NCBI GenBank assembly: GCA_007741555.1
Contig: CP036526.1
Location: forward strand, 1,984,001-2,048,000
From: Stieleria marina
GTDB lineage: Bacteria > Planctomycetota > Planctomycetia > Pirellulales > Pirellulaceae
Reading direction: 5' to 3'
Length of the DNA: 64,000 nt
The notes below the pieces were generated by a model. That model worked only from the letters and a program-made list of their open reading frames with translations. It was not told the DNA's origin and did no database searches. Each line of letters begins with the position of its first letter. The stretch's first letter is position 1. The translations under genes were made by a program, and so were the position numbers. This document shows positions 8,866 through 18,349 of the stretch, one piece after another.

Positions 8866-9663
8866 CTATGTTTTCTCGATGGCGCCGCTGACCCACATCC
8901 ATCTCCGTAGTAGGGTCGCGCCGATCAACCGCACGCCGCCGAACAGGATCAGTCCTACCAACATGGACGCAAAAAGAGCGGCAATCAAGGCGTCCGTTTT
9001 GTAGTACGCCTGCCAGTCTTGCATCAGAGCGCCCAGTCCCGACGCGTTCTGTCCATTGCCGATAAAAAACTCCGCCACGATTGCACCAATCACGGCGAGT
9101 CCGCTGCTGGTTTTGGCGCCGACCATCAGGTGAGGAACAGCGGTCGGGATCTGCAGTCGGAGAAGTTTCTTGCTGCGGCCCGCTCCGTAAAGCCGAAACA
9201 GATCGGACAGTTCGCGGTCGACTGCAAGTAACCCGGCCGTCACGTTGTTGATGATCGGAAACAAACAAATGATGACCGTGATCATAACTACCGTGCGAAA
9301 TCGATAGCCGCTCCAGATGATCAGCAACGGAGCGATGGCGACGATCGGGACGGTTTGCAAAAAGACGACGTAGGGAAAGAATGCCATGCGGATCTTTCGC
9401 GAGAGGCTAAACACGACGGCGATCAGAAACCCGATCGCGACAGCAAAAGTCAATCCGATCGCTGCAGCCAAGCCTGTCGCAATCGTGCCCTGCCAAAGTT
9501 CTGAACGATGCTCGATTGCCGCGGTGGCAACTTGGACAGGATTGGGCAGTAAGATCTTTGACAGACCGAAAAACTTAATGACGCAACACCAGATCACGAT
9601 CCCCACAGCTGCGACGCTGATGACCCAGAGGACGTTGGTTGCAAGTTGCTTGGGGCGGTTCAC
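8866..9663 (-). CDS. ABC importer permease (SsuC/TauC/ThiX-like)
   Basis: This 265-aa permease has about six hydrophobic segments and the BPD-type coupling loop in the form ELSDLFRLYGAGRSKKLLRLQIPTAVPHL region (EAA loop, residues about 140-170). This architecture is shared by taurine, alkanesulfonate, nitrate and pyrimidine-precursor importers. Its start overlaps the ATPase gene stop by 4 bp (9660-9663), implying coupled translation. Together with the ATPase and the lipoprotein it makes a complete importer. Confidence 0.9.
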   Translation of the reverse strand: MNRPKQLATNVLWVISVAAVGIVIWCCVIKFFGLSKILLPNPVQVATAAIEHRSELWQGTIATGLAAAIGLTFAVAIGFLIAVVFSLSRKIRMAFFPYVVFLQTVPIVAIAPLLIIWSGYRFRTVVMITVIICLFPIINNVTAGLLAVDRELSDLFRLYGAGRSKKLLRLQIPTAVPHLMVGAKTSSGLAVIGAIVAEFFIGNGQNASGLGALMQDWQAYYKTDALIAALFASMLVGLILFGGVRLIGATLLRRWMWVSGAIEKT

Positions 9664-10544
9664 TGGAATGTCTCCCCGGTGTTATTTAATTCATCGTTGT
9701 CCTGTGGCCCATTGTTCCGGGCATTTGAGTCTAAATCACTGGATTCCCAATCTGCCGTTGCGCGAAGTTGGTCGCTAACTTGGCCATAGAATCTGCCGAA
9801 CTCAGGGGACGTGCGGATGGATCGGACACGTGGTTCCGGGAGCGAGTTGGTGATGATTTGTTGGACTTTGCCATCGTGCATCAGCACGATCTGGTGCGAA
9901 AGCAGTATCGATTCGGCAATGTTATGAGTGACCAGGACGGCGGTGAACTGATACTGATTCCATAGCGACCGCAACAGTTGACCGAGCTGTTCGCGGAGCA
10001 GGTCATCAAGTGCCGCAAAAGGTTCGTCCAGCAGCAGCACGCTGGGCCGTGTGATCAGAGCTCTTGCAATGGACACTCGCATTTTCATGCCGCCTGAGAG
10101 TTGGTTGGGCATGCGGTCGGCGGCGTCGGCAAGTCGTACTGAGTGCAATATTTCGGTTGCCCTCTTTCGTCGTTCGTCGCGTGAGTAGGCACCAAGCAAT
10201 TCCAGTGGGAGCATGACGTTTTCGACCGTCGTCAACCAAGGCAATAAAGACGGTTGCTGGAACACAAAACCAATTTCCCCACGCTCGCTGATGGCAGGTG
10301 GCGACAACTCAATACGGCCCTTGGTACACGCTTGCAGTCCGGCGATCGATCTTAGAAGGGTCGTTTTGCCACAGCCGCTTGCGCCGATGAGCGAGTGAAT
10401 CTTTCCGGCCTCCAGCTGCAACGACACATCGTCAACTGCTGTGGTTCCACTGGCAAACGTGACCGAAACCGCTTGGCAGCTGATCTCTGAAGGGCTCGAT
10501 GGCGGTTGACGGACCGAGGCGGCAATGTCAGTGGCGTCTGGCAT
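9660..10544 (-). CDS. ABC importer ATP-binding protein (SsuB/TauB/ThiZ-like)
   Basis: This 294-aa ATPase has Walker A GASGCGKTTLLR, a Q-loop (FVFQQPSLLPW), signature LSGGMKMRVSIARAL, Walker B LLLDEPFAALD and an H-loop (VLVTHNIAE). All residues needed for ATP hydrolysis are present. The signature has M in place of the usual Q after LSGG, as occurs in this subfamily. The last 35 residues are a polar Asn/Asp-rich tail. It is the first gene of the importer operon. The 248-bp gap to the divergent FG-GAP gene must hold its promoter. Confidence 0.92.
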   Translation of the reverse strand: MPDATDIAASVRQPPSSPSEISCQAVSVTFASGTTAVDDVSLQLEAGKIHSLIGASGCGKTTLLRSIAGLQACTKGRIELSPPAISERGEIGFVFQQPSLLPWLTTVENVMLPLELLGAYSRDERRKRATEILHSVRLADAADRMPNQLSGGMKMRVSIARALITRPSVLLLDEPFAALDDLLREQLGQLLRSLWNQYQFTAVLVTHNIAESILLSHQIVLMHDGKVQQIITNSLPEPRVRSIRTSPEFGRFYGQVSDQLRATADWESSDLDSNARNNGPQDNDELNNTGETFQ

Positions 10545-10792
10545 TCAGGGAATCGTCCGCGGAGAGATGTTTGATTGGGCATCTTCCATGCAGGCACGGT
10601 CTGCGACGAAAGAAAACGCTACGCAATTCTGTTGTATTGTCACATAGATGCCGTCCGCGGGAAGCCGGGAGGCGGTTCAGCAGTAGGCCGGCGTTTTGTT
10701 TGACCTCCTTGCTGCGGCAAAGCTGGTCAACACGTTACTATGTCAGTGTTCGTTAGAAGACTAATTATTCTGGGTCGCTGAAAAACGGGTCT

Positions 10793-12472
10793 ATGAAAAC
10801 ACTGTGTTTCTTTGCCGCTTTGCCGCTGGTTGTCGTTATGGGGTGCTCTGGCAAGAGTTCTGTAGATCGATCGTCGTCTCCTGAGAAGCCAGCTGCTGCT
10901 AGTTCATCTGCCTCTGCTGATTCGGCTGACGACACAAGCGACACTGCATCCCATGCAAATGAGTCAGCAGTTGCCCTAGCGGAGAGCGGCAATGATCTAG
11001 CGATCACGCCCGCGGTCGCTGCGCTGATGAGCGACGCGGAGGTGGAGCAGTTCGTGGCGTTGATGCGTCCCAAAGTAAACGCATTTTGTGGTGATTGTCA
11101 TGTTCCACCACGCCCGACCAGTTCTTCTCAGGCCGAGTGGCGTGATGAAGTCGAGCAAGGTTTTATGCTCTACCGCACATCAGGCCGCAAGGACTTGGAA
11201 GTGCCTGATCAGGATGATGTGTTGAAGTACTTTCAGCTGCAGGCCCCAAAGCGACTTGAGTTGCCCGTGTCGATCGACGACTATCCGCCCTCGCCCATTG
11301 CGATGCGTGTGAGCGAAGTGTTTTTTAAGGATTCGCGTCCATCGGGAATCACCAATCTGAAGTGGATGGAGATTGGCATGAAGGACTCGCCTGCGATTGT
11401 GTACTGCGACATCGGGACGGGGGCGGTGAAAGCACATTGGCCTCAAGAAGAGGGCGCGCCGACGCTGCGATTGGCGACGTTGTTTCAACCGGTTCACGTC
11501 GAAGCGTGTGATCTGGACGCCGATGGGAATTTGGATTTGATCGTCGCTGACATCGGCGAATTCAATGCGGACGATAGCGATCTTGGGCAAGTCATTTGGC
11601 TTCGGCGTGTTGATGGGGAAGAGAGGTTTGAAAAAATCGTTTTGCAAGATGGACTTAGCCGCGTCAGCGATGTTCGGCCGGGTGATTTCGACGGCGACGG
11701 TGATATCGATTTGCTGGTGGCCGCCTTTGGATGGCGAAAAACAGGCCGCACCTTCTTGTTGCAAAATGAAGGGGTCGACCAGAAAAAAGACAAACCGTTT
11801 AGCCTTCGCGAAGTGGATGATCGCCACGGGCCGGTGCATGTTCCGCCGGTCGATTTGAACAACGATGGACATTTGGATTTCGTCGCTTTGATCAGCCAGG
11901 ACCAGGAGGTGGTCGCTGCGTTTATCAATGATGGAACCGGCAAATTTGAAGACCACGTCCTGTATCAGGCACCCGATCCGGCTTATGGTTCCAGTGGAAT
12001 TGAACTGGTCGACATGGACGGCGACGGCGACTTGGACGTGTTGTATACCAACGGCGATTCCTTTGATCGTGGTCCCAAGCCGTACCATTCGGTTCAGTGG
12101 TTGGAAAACCAAGGTTCGTTTCCGTACCAGCATCATTCGCTGGCGCTGATGCCGGGCGTGCTGAATGCTACCGCAGGCGATTTCGATGGCGACGGAGACC
12201 AGGATGTCGTTGCGGTATCGTTGCTGGCCAAACCAGTGAGGGATTCGCTGAAGGGCCGAGATACGTCGTCGGTGGTTTTGCTTCGGCAGCAGCCAAAATT
12301 TAAATTCAGCCCCTTTCAGATCGAAGCAAAAACGCACCAGCACCTTTCGGTTGAGTCGGGGGATTTTGACGACGATGGCGATTTGGATATTGCTGTGGGC
12401 AATTTTCTCCGTGAAGGATCGCCGCAGCTTTCTGACCTGAAAATCTGGTGGAACACGGCAGAAAAACAGTAG
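10793..12472 (+). CDS. FG-GAP/VCBS-repeat lipoprotein with an N-terminal CxxCH motif
   Basis: The product is 559 aa. Residues 1-18 are a lipoprotein signal (VVVMGC, C18), followed by about 60 low-complexity Ser/Ala/Asp residues. A single c-type heme motif CGDCH (99-103) lies in a short cytochrome-like segment to about 160. The remainder is a beta-propeller with at least six calcium-type repeats of the form D-x-D-x-D-G-D-x-D, for example DLDADGNLDL, DFDGDGDIDL, DLNNDGHLDF, DMDGDGDLDV, DFDGDGDQDV and DFDDDGDLDI. Such proteins are frequent in planctomycetes and are presumed to sit outside the inner membrane. A heme-dependent redox or adhesive role is possible, but no catalytic residue is identifiable. 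Whether the CxxCH really carries heme is untested. It is 139 bp upstream of the secretion operon on the same strand. Confidence 0.88.
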   Translation: MKTLCFFAALPLVVVMGCSGKSSVDRSSSPEKPAAASSSASADSADDTSDTASHANESAVALAESGNDLAITPAVAALMSDAEVEQFVALMRPKVNAFCGDCHVPPRPTSSSQAEWRDEVEQGFMLYRTSGRKDLEVPDQDDVLKYFQLQAPKRLELPVSIDDYPPSPIAMRVSEVFFKDSRPSGITNLKWMEIGMKDSPAIVYCDIGTGAVKAHWPQEEGAPTLRLATLFQPVHVEACDLDADGNLDLIVADIGEFNADDSDLGQVIWLRRVDGEERFEKIVLQDGLSRVSDVRPGDFDGDGDIDLLVAAFGWRKTGRTFLLQNEGVDQKKDKPFSLREVDDRHGPVHVPPVDLNNDGHLDFVALISQDQEVVAAFINDGTGKFEDHVLYQAPDPAYGSSGIELVDMDGDGDLDVLYTNGDSFDRGPKPYHSVQWLENQGSFPYQHHSLALMPGVLNATAGDFDGDGDQDVVAVSLLAKPVRDSLKGRDTSSVVLLRQQPKFKFSPFQIEAKTHQHLSVESGDFDDDGDLDIAVGNFLREGSPQLSDLKIWWNTAEKQ

Positions 12473-12611
12473 CTGAACGATTTTCTGGCGTGCTCCGAGC
12501 ATCTTGGCGCAGTTTTCCTGATTGAGGATTTCGTTTGCGTCGATTCTGCTCTGAGGCGGACGAGGGAAGGTATTTGTTTCGTTGAGGGAGAAATTAGGAA
12601 AACTGCGACTG

Positions 12612-14756
12612 ATGAATCAAGCAAATTCTTTGCAGCCAGATTCACCATCTGCGACGGGCATGCGGCAGGCGATCAGTGATGCCACCATCTACATGGTTGT
12701 GTCGCAGCTGGGCCATGCGTTGGGGATCCCTGTCGAACGGAGCGGGTTCTCTGCTGATGGGTTGGGCAAGGCAGCCGATACGGACGATCAGCTAGAGCGA
12801 TTGATGATCGCGGGGCGTCACGCTGGGATTTCGATCAAAGAAGCCAAGCTGATCAACGCGAACCAGATCTTTGACTTAATCTCCGAAGGATATCCCGTCT
12901 TGATCTGCGATGGGAGTCAGGCGGTTCATGTTCTTAAGTCGCGAACCGGTCGAAAGTTGGACGGCGTATCGTTGCCATCGAATCAGGTAGAGAGCTATTC
13001 TCGGAGGCGGCTCAGCCGACTTCTGAAGGCCAGCAGCGGGCAGCGAATGCTGGTCGCCAAACAGGAGCTCGAATGTGCAACATTGTCATCGTTGGGCATG
13101 GTGACGCCTGGTGGCGATGATGATCACGATCATATGTCGCCGCTTCAGCGATTCATGGGATTGCTGAATTTGGATCGTCGAGATTTGTGGATGGTGGCGT
13201 TGTTCGCTCTCGTCGGCGGCGTGCTTTCGTTGGCGACTCCGCTTGCAATCGAATCCCTTGTCAATGTAGTCAGCTGGGGCACTTATTGGCAGCCGCTGTT
13301 GGTGCTGTCGCTGTTGTTGCTGACGTGTTTGGGACTGTCGGGCATCATGAAGATTTTGCAGACAGTGGTGACTGAGATCATTCAGCGACGACAATTAGTT
13401 CGGATCGTCGGCGATCTAGCCCATCGTTTCCCGCGTGCCAATCAACAAGCACTGCAAGGCAGTTATCCTCGCGAGCTTGCCAATCGCGTGTTCGACATCA
13501 TGACGATTCAAAAAGCAACGTCCGTGTTGTTGATGGATGGCGTTTCGCTGGCTCTGACAACCATGTTGGGGCTGTTGCTATTGGCGTTTTACCACCCCTT
13601 TCTTCTGGGCTTTGATCTTGTCCTGCTGCTGACCATGATCATTGTGTTGGTGGTGCTGGGGCGTGGTGGTGTGCGGACGGCGATCGAAGAGTCCATCACG
13701 AAGTACCGAATCGTGGCTTGGCTTCAAGACGTGATCGCACTGCCGACTGCATTTAAGGTAAACGGGGGCGAAACATATGCAATTGATCACGCCAACCGAC
13801 TTGCTACGGACTATTTGATCGCGCGGAAGAGTCAGTTTCGAGTGATTTTGCGGCAGGTCGTGTTCGCTGTTGGGCTTCAAGTCGTCGCGTCGACCGTGCT
13901 GTTGGGGCTGGGAGGATGGCTGGTCATTCGTGGGCAATTGACGCTCGGGCAGCTTGTTGCCAGCGAATTGGTGGTGACCGTCGTGGTGGGCGCGTTTGCA
14001 AAAGCAGGCAAGTCGCTGGAGAAGTTCTACGACTTGATGGCAGGCATTGATAAGGTCGGGCACTTGTTGGATGTTCCCATCGATGATCGACGCGAAAGCG
14101 TCCTGCAGCCCGACGGCGCGGGGGCAGTCCGGTGGGATACGCTGACATTGGTCGCGGGTGCTCAGACGATCGAAATCCCCGAAACGGAGATCCAGCCAGG
14201 CAGCCGAGTGGCAGTCGTTGGTGAATGTCCGCACGGCAAATCAGCGTTGATGCGTGTTTTGGCCGGGCTTGTAAAACCACAACGTGGGCTAGCCGAAATC
14301 GCGGGTGCCGATGCATTGCAGGCTGGTCCAAGTGGTGAAGGGCAAATCGTGGGTTTTGCCGGTGATGTCGAGATTTTTAATGGTACGCTGCGTCAGAATG
14401 TGGCTCTGGGCCGTAATGATGTGGGGCGAGATCGAATCCGAAAAGTTCTGCAAGACATTGGGCTTTGGGATGGTGTGCTGAGACTGTCCGACGGTGTTGA
14501 ATCGATCCTGCAGACCGGCGGTTATCCGCTGACCAAGACTCAGGCCAGTTTGCTAATGATCGCCCGCGCAATCGCAAGCGAACCTTCGGTGGTGTTGATT
14601 GACGGACTCTTAGATCCGCTTGGTGATGCCCCCAGGAGACGCGTGTGGGAAGCCATCAGCGGTGACGATAAACCTTGGACTTTGATCGTTTCGACCAATC
14701 GCCAAGATGTCGCTGACCTTTGTCGTGATCGAGTGACTGTGAGGGTAAAGGCATGA
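12612..14756 (+). CDS. Type I secretion-type ABC protein with degenerate nucleotide-binding domain
   Basis: The product is 714 aa from the ATG at 12612 (a TTG 30 bp upstream is less likely). Residues about 20-150 resemble the C39-like N-terminal domain of HlyB-type exporters but have no protease Cys/His pair. Transmembrane helices occupy about 190-475 and the ATPase domain about 510-714. Walker A is intact (GECPHGKS, 537-544, K543). The signature is LTKTQ in place of LSGGQ. Walker B is VVLIDGLLD: the Asp is kept (D664) but the catalytic Glu is Gly (G665). The H-loop reads LIVSTNR without a His. This domain may bind ATP but should hydrolyse it poorly, unless it pairs with another ATPase. It overlaps the HlyD-like gene by 4 bp and leads a three-gene operon with a TolC-like channel. 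No substrate with a recognisable secretion signal is next to it. Confidence 0.88.
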   Translation: MNQANSLQPDSPSATGMRQAISDATIYMVVSQLGHALGIPVERSGFSADGLGKAADTDDQLERLMIAGRHAGISIKEAKLINANQIFDLISEGYPVLICDGSQAVHVLKSRTGRKLDGVSLPSNQVESYSRRRLSRLLKASSGQRMLVAKQELECATLSSLGMVTPGGDDDHDHMSPLQRFMGLLNLDRRDLWMVALFALVGGVLSLATPLAIESLVNVVSWGTYWQPLLVLSLLLLTCLGLSGIMKILQTVVTEIIQRRQLVRIVGDLAHRFPRANQQALQGSYPRELANRVFDIMTIQKATSVLLMDGVSLALTTMLGLLLLAFYHPFLLGFDLVLLLTMIIVLVVLGRGGVRTAIEESITKYRIVAWLQDVIALPTAFKVNGGETYAIDHANRLATDYLIARKSQFRVILRQVVFAVGLQVVASTVLLGLGGWLVIRGQLTLGQLVASELVVTVVVGAFAKAGKSLEKFYDLMAGIDKVGHLLDVPIDDRRESVLQPDGAGAVRWDTLTLVAGAQTIEIPETEIQPGSRVAVVGECPHGKSALMRVLAGLVKPQRGLAEIAGADALQAGPSGEGQIVGFAGDVEIFNGTLRQNVALGRNDVGRDRIRKVLQDIGLWDGVLRLSDGVESILQTGGYPLTKTQASLLMIARAIASEPSVVLIDGLLDPLGDAPRRRVWEAISGDDKPWTLIVSTNRQDVADLCRDRVTVRVKA

Positions 14757-16096
14757 GTAAGCAGCAAACGTTGTTTAGTGAATTTCCGGCTCTGCAATTG
14801 GTGCGCACCGGTCGTGTGGTGCGATTGGTTGGCAAGTTGACGACGCTGATGTTGGTCGTGTCGATCGTGGCGCTCGTGTTTGTGCCGTGGCGTCAGACCG
14901 CAGCGGGGACCGGCGTGGTTGTTGCGTTGGATCCGCAAGAACGTCCGCAACCGGTCCACAGTCAGTCCAAAGGAGTGATCAGCTATGTCAAACCGGGGCT
15001 TCGCGAAGGCAGCTATGTCGAAAAAGATGAACTGGTGCTTCGGTTGACACCGTATGCAGCAGAAGGGGTGCAGCAGATCGATACGCAAGTCATGGCAATC
15101 GAATCCAAATTGGCGATTGGCAATTCCAGCTTGGAAGTAGCTGAACAGGCCGCGAAATTGCAGATTAGCAGCGGGCAAAGTTTGGCCGAATCGCTCAATC
15201 AAGAGTATTTGTCGTCGAGCCAGAAATGGGAGCAGTCCAAAAACGAGGTGGTCGCGTTGCAGGCTGAACTTGACGACAAACGCAACCAATTGCGTATCGC
15301 GGAAGAAGTCGCGGCAAAGGGATTGGTGTCTCGCGAAGAGTTGTTTTCCAAACGTCGAGCCGTCGAATCGCAGTTAGCAAAAGTATTGAAATCTGAAAGT
15401 GCCGTCGAAGAGGCCTATCGAACTTTGGCGGCAAAGGAAGAAGAGATCGAATCGAAGAAACAAGAAATCGACATCAAGAATCGGTCCGCCAACCAAAAAG
15501 TGTTGGAAGTGATCAGCAAGCTTCGTACGATCGAAAAAGAGTTGATCGACCTGCGTAACAAACGCGGTGAACTCGATCGATTGGATGTGCGAGCACCGCG
15601 GAGCGGACTGATCCAAAGCTGGTTGGGGCAAGCCGGAAGCGACTCGGTAAAGGAAGGCGATCGATTGTTTGTGATCGTACCGGACACGGATGAACTGGCG
15701 GTCGAAATGAAAGTGAGCGGCAATGACATGCCCTTGATTGCCGAAGGCGACCGCGTCCGACTTCAGTTTGAAGGTTGGCCAGCGGTGCAATTTGTCGGTT
15801 GGCCATCGGTCGCCGTCGGGACGTTCGGTGGACGCGTGAATCGTGTGTTTCCGACCGATGATGGGGTCGGGAACTTTCGTGTAGTCGTTACGCCCGACAC
15901 CAGCGGTGAAAGCGACAGTGCGTGGCCCGATCGACGTTATCTGCGTCAGGGCGTACGGGCCAACGGTTGGGTGCTGTTGGACGAAGTCGCACTTGGATAC
16001 GAAGTCTGGCGGCAACTGAATGGATTTCCGCCAACCGTCAACGACAAGGCACCCAAGGACGACAAGGGCAGCAAGGTGAAACTGCCTAAAGCTTAG
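14753..16096 (+). CDS. HlyD-family membrane fusion protein
   Basis: This 447-aa adaptor has a cytoplasmic N-terminus, one membrane anchor (about residues 30-45), a beta-barrel/lipoyl-like segment (GVVVALDPQERPQPVHSQ), a long coiled coil of about 140 residues (about 125-265, rich in Glu, Lys, Gln), and a second lipoyl half (LDVRAPRSGLI). The C-terminal barrel reaches about residue 425 and is followed by a Lys/Asp-rich tail. It bridges an inner membrane ABC protein and an outer membrane channel. It overlaps the ABC gene by ATGA, and a TolC-like gene follows 211 bp later. Confidence 0.9.
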   Translation: MSKQQTLFSEFPALQLVRTGRVVRLVGKLTTLMLVVSIVALVFVPWRQTAAGTGVVVALDPQERPQPVHSQSKGVISYVKPGLREGSYVEKDELVLRLTPYAAEGVQQIDTQVMAIESKLAIGNSSLEVAEQAAKLQISSGQSLAESLNQEYLSSSQKWEQSKNEVVALQAELDDKRNQLRIAEEVAAKGLVSREELFSKRRAVESQLAKVLKSESAVEEAYRTLAAKEEEIESKKQEIDIKNRSANQKVLEVISKLRTIEKELIDLRNKRGELDRLDVRAPRSGLIQSWLGQAGSDSVKEGDRLFVIVPDTDELAVEMKVSGNDMPLIAEGDRVRLQFEGWPAVQFVGWPSVAVGTFGGRVNRVFPTDDGVGNFRVVVTPDTSGESDSAWPDRRYLRQGVRANGWVLLDEVALGYEVWRQLNGFPPTVNDKAPKDDKGSKVKLPKA

Positions 16097-16307
16097 ATGG
16101 CTTTGAAAGCGAAGCCTCTTAGGAATCGGCCGTCAAAGTCGACGTGGATTTCCTGGCCTAACACGTCGGACACATGCGCGTGTGAAAGTTTGCGTTTGTG
16201 ACGGGTTAGAACGATTGATAGGCTCAGAGCGTCTTGTTGGTTTGCCGATCATTGACCTACCGCCCTCTGCTTTTCATGGGCCGTTCATTGGTGATTTGCT
16301 AGCACAG

Positions 16308-18233
16308 ATGCTCCGTCAACGCTCCTTGATTCTTCGACAATTGCCTTCGGCTTTCACGGCCGCGTGGCTGGCTTTATGTGCATCGCAAACTGTTGCTGAG
16401 CAGCCACCATCGGGGTTGCGGGCGACCGCGCAGACGACGCCAATCGAGGCGCTTCGCGCAAGCGATGGTTTGATCGAAGAGGGCGATTCGGCAGGGTTGC
16501 CAGACGCACCACAAAGTGCGATCGCGTTTCCGGTGAATCGTCAGGCCGAGGTAAGGGCGAACTCCGAGTCCAATCCGTTGGTCAGCGTTCCGGTGGAAGC
16601 ACTTGACGTCGAACCGGACAACGATCTTACGACGCATGCTGCTGAAGTGCCGATTGCGGTTGATGCGAGCGATGCAAACGGGCCTTTGAAGCTGGCGGAC
16701 GTGATTGCCAGCGTCTACCACGCGTACCCAGAAGTGGCGTCGTCGAAACTGGAGTACCAAATTGCCAATGGCCAGTTGAAATCAGCGTACGGATGGTACG
16801 ACACGAAAGTAAAAGGATACACGCTCAACGAGCCAACTGGTTATTATGAAAATTACCGGCACGGTATCGGCGTCGCACGACAGACATGGTGGGGCGGATA
16901 TCTTTCGGCAGGCTATCGCATTGGCCGAGGAGAATTTCAACCTTGGTACAAAGAGCGTGAGACCGACAAAGCGGGCGAACTAAAGGCATCATGGCAACAG
17001 GCATTGCTGCAAGGACGGGCGATCGATCCGCAACGCGTCGAAGTGTTTCAAGCGTCGGTCAGTCGCAAGGCGGCCGCGCCACAAGTGCAGCAAATCATCA
17101 TCGAAACATCGCGTGATGCCGCACTGGCCTACTGGAAGTGGGTTGCTGAAGGCACCGTGTTGAAAGCTCAGCGCGAGCTGCTTGAGTTGGCTCAAAAGCG
17201 AAATGAGCAGTTTGTAGTTGGCGTTCGTGCCGGCAAGTTTCCTGAGATCGACCTGATCCTAAATCAGCAGTTGCTTGCCGAGCGACAAGCCAAAGTGTTG
17301 GAAGTGCGTCGGAAATACCAGGCAGCCGCATTCAAGCTGTCCCTCTTCTTGCGAGACGAAATGGGCAAGCCGATGATGCCGGAGGATACTTGGTTGCCCG
17401 AAGAATTCCCTGTCACCGAGGTTCCAGCGAGACCGGATTTTGAATCGTCTGTGATGGCGTCGATTGAGCGACGTCCGGAGTTTCAGTTGTTGCGTTTGAA
17501 GCGTCAGCAGTTGCAGTACGACTACCAGCTCGCCTGCAACCAAACACTGCCACAGGTGGACCTGATCGCAGAAGCTTCTCAGGACATGGGCGCGGACGCT
17601 TCGTCGAAGGATGACAAGGACGAGTTCTTGGTCATTCTGGGACTGCAGGGCGAGTTGCCAATTCAACGTCGAAAAGCACGCGGAAAAATCCAGCAAACGA
17701 CGGCCAAGATGGCTCAGCTGGATCAGAAGATTCGTTTGCAGACGGACAAAGTGGTCACGGATCTGCGGACAGGTTTTGCTTCGTTGGAGCTGTATGCCCA
17801 AGTGGTTGAGCAATCTGATTTGTCACTGCGTGCAGCGTTCGATACGCTAGACCGCTATCGCTTTGCGTTTACCAAGGGCAAGGTGGACCTGCTGTATTTG
17901 AATCTGATTGAAACCAAAGCGTACGAAACCGAAATCAAGCTGATTCAGGCACAGCAGCAATGGTTTTCCGCCTTGGCAGAATTGCAGGCAACCATGGGGT
18001 TGGATCCGCTGGCACAAGCCACCACCGTCGATGCCATGCCGCCGTCGGATCATCCCGGGCCAGGCAATTTACCCGTCCCGGAGCAAGATGACGAACCAGC
18101 AGAGGACGCGTCGGGCACCAATCGTACGTCGAGCGATGCTGAGCAAAACCGATCTGCAAAACCGCAGGCGGGTGAAACACTGTCGGGAGAAAAGCAGCCA
18201 AGCGAACGCCGCCTAAATCAAGCTGCCGAGTAA
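16308..18233 (+). CDS. TolC-family outer membrane channel protein
   Basis: The product is 641 aa from the ATG at 16308; an upstream GTG would add 42 residues without a signal peptide, whereas this start gives a clear one (LPSAFTAAWLALCASQTVAE). An unusual N-terminal region of about 130 residues, not typical of TolC, precedes the first helical repeat (LADVIASVYHAYPEVASSKLEYQIA). The body has the two long helical hairpin repeats of TolC proteins. The C-terminal 70 residues are polar and Pro/Glu/Asp-rich and are probably periplasmic or disordered. It completes the ABC-HlyD-TolC set, although the 211-bp gap allows an independent promoter. Confidence 0.85.
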   Translation: MLRQRSLILRQLPSAFTAAWLALCASQTVAEQPPSGLRATAQTTPIEALRASDGLIEEGDSAGLPDAPQSAIAFPVNRQAEVRANSESNPLVSVPVEALDVEPDNDLTTHAAEVPIAVDASDANGPLKLADVIASVYHAYPEVASSKLEYQIANGQLKSAYGWYDTKVKGYTLNEPTGYYENYRHGIGVARQTWWGGYLSAGYRIGRGEFQPWYKERETDKAGELKASWQQALLQGRAIDPQRVEVFQASVSRKAAAPQVQQIIIETSRDAALAYWKWVAEGTVLKAQRELLELAQKRNEQFVVGVRAGKFPEIDLILNQQLLAERQAKVLEVRRKYQAAAFKLSLFLRDEMGKPMMPEDTWLPEEFPVTEVPARPDFESSVMASIERRPEFQLLRLKRQQLQYDYQLACNQTLPQVDLIAEASQDMGADASSKDDKDEFLVILGLQGELPIQRRKARGKIQQTTAKMAQLDQKIRLQTDKVVTDLRTGFASLELYAQVVEQSDLSLRAAFDTLDRYRFAFTKGKVDLLYLNLIETKAYETEIKLIQAQQQWFSALAELQATMGLDPLAQATTVDAMPPSDHPGPGNLPVPEQDDEPAEDASGTNRTSSDAEQNRSAKPQAGETLSGEKQPSERRLNQAAE

Positions 18234-18349
18234 ACATGTGGTTAATGCAGTGCCACGACAGAGCCTTGCCGTTCGTGAACAGGGCTCGCGGCATTTGCCG
18301 TTCACCGCACTGGAAAACCCAGGCGGCGCTTTGGGGGATCGAAACGGTA

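Noticed and set aside
8816-9268. N-terminal extension of the substrate-binding protein frame
   Set aside because: It overlaps the permease gene and hides a clean lipoprotein signal at 8815.
10701-10708. Reverse-strand AAGGAGGT, a perfect Shine-Dalgarno sequence
   Set aside because: No start codon follows at usable spacing on that strand.
10545-10792. Possible TPP riboswitch upstream of the importer
   Set aside because: No CTGAGA-type or other conserved thi-box segment found on the relevant strand.
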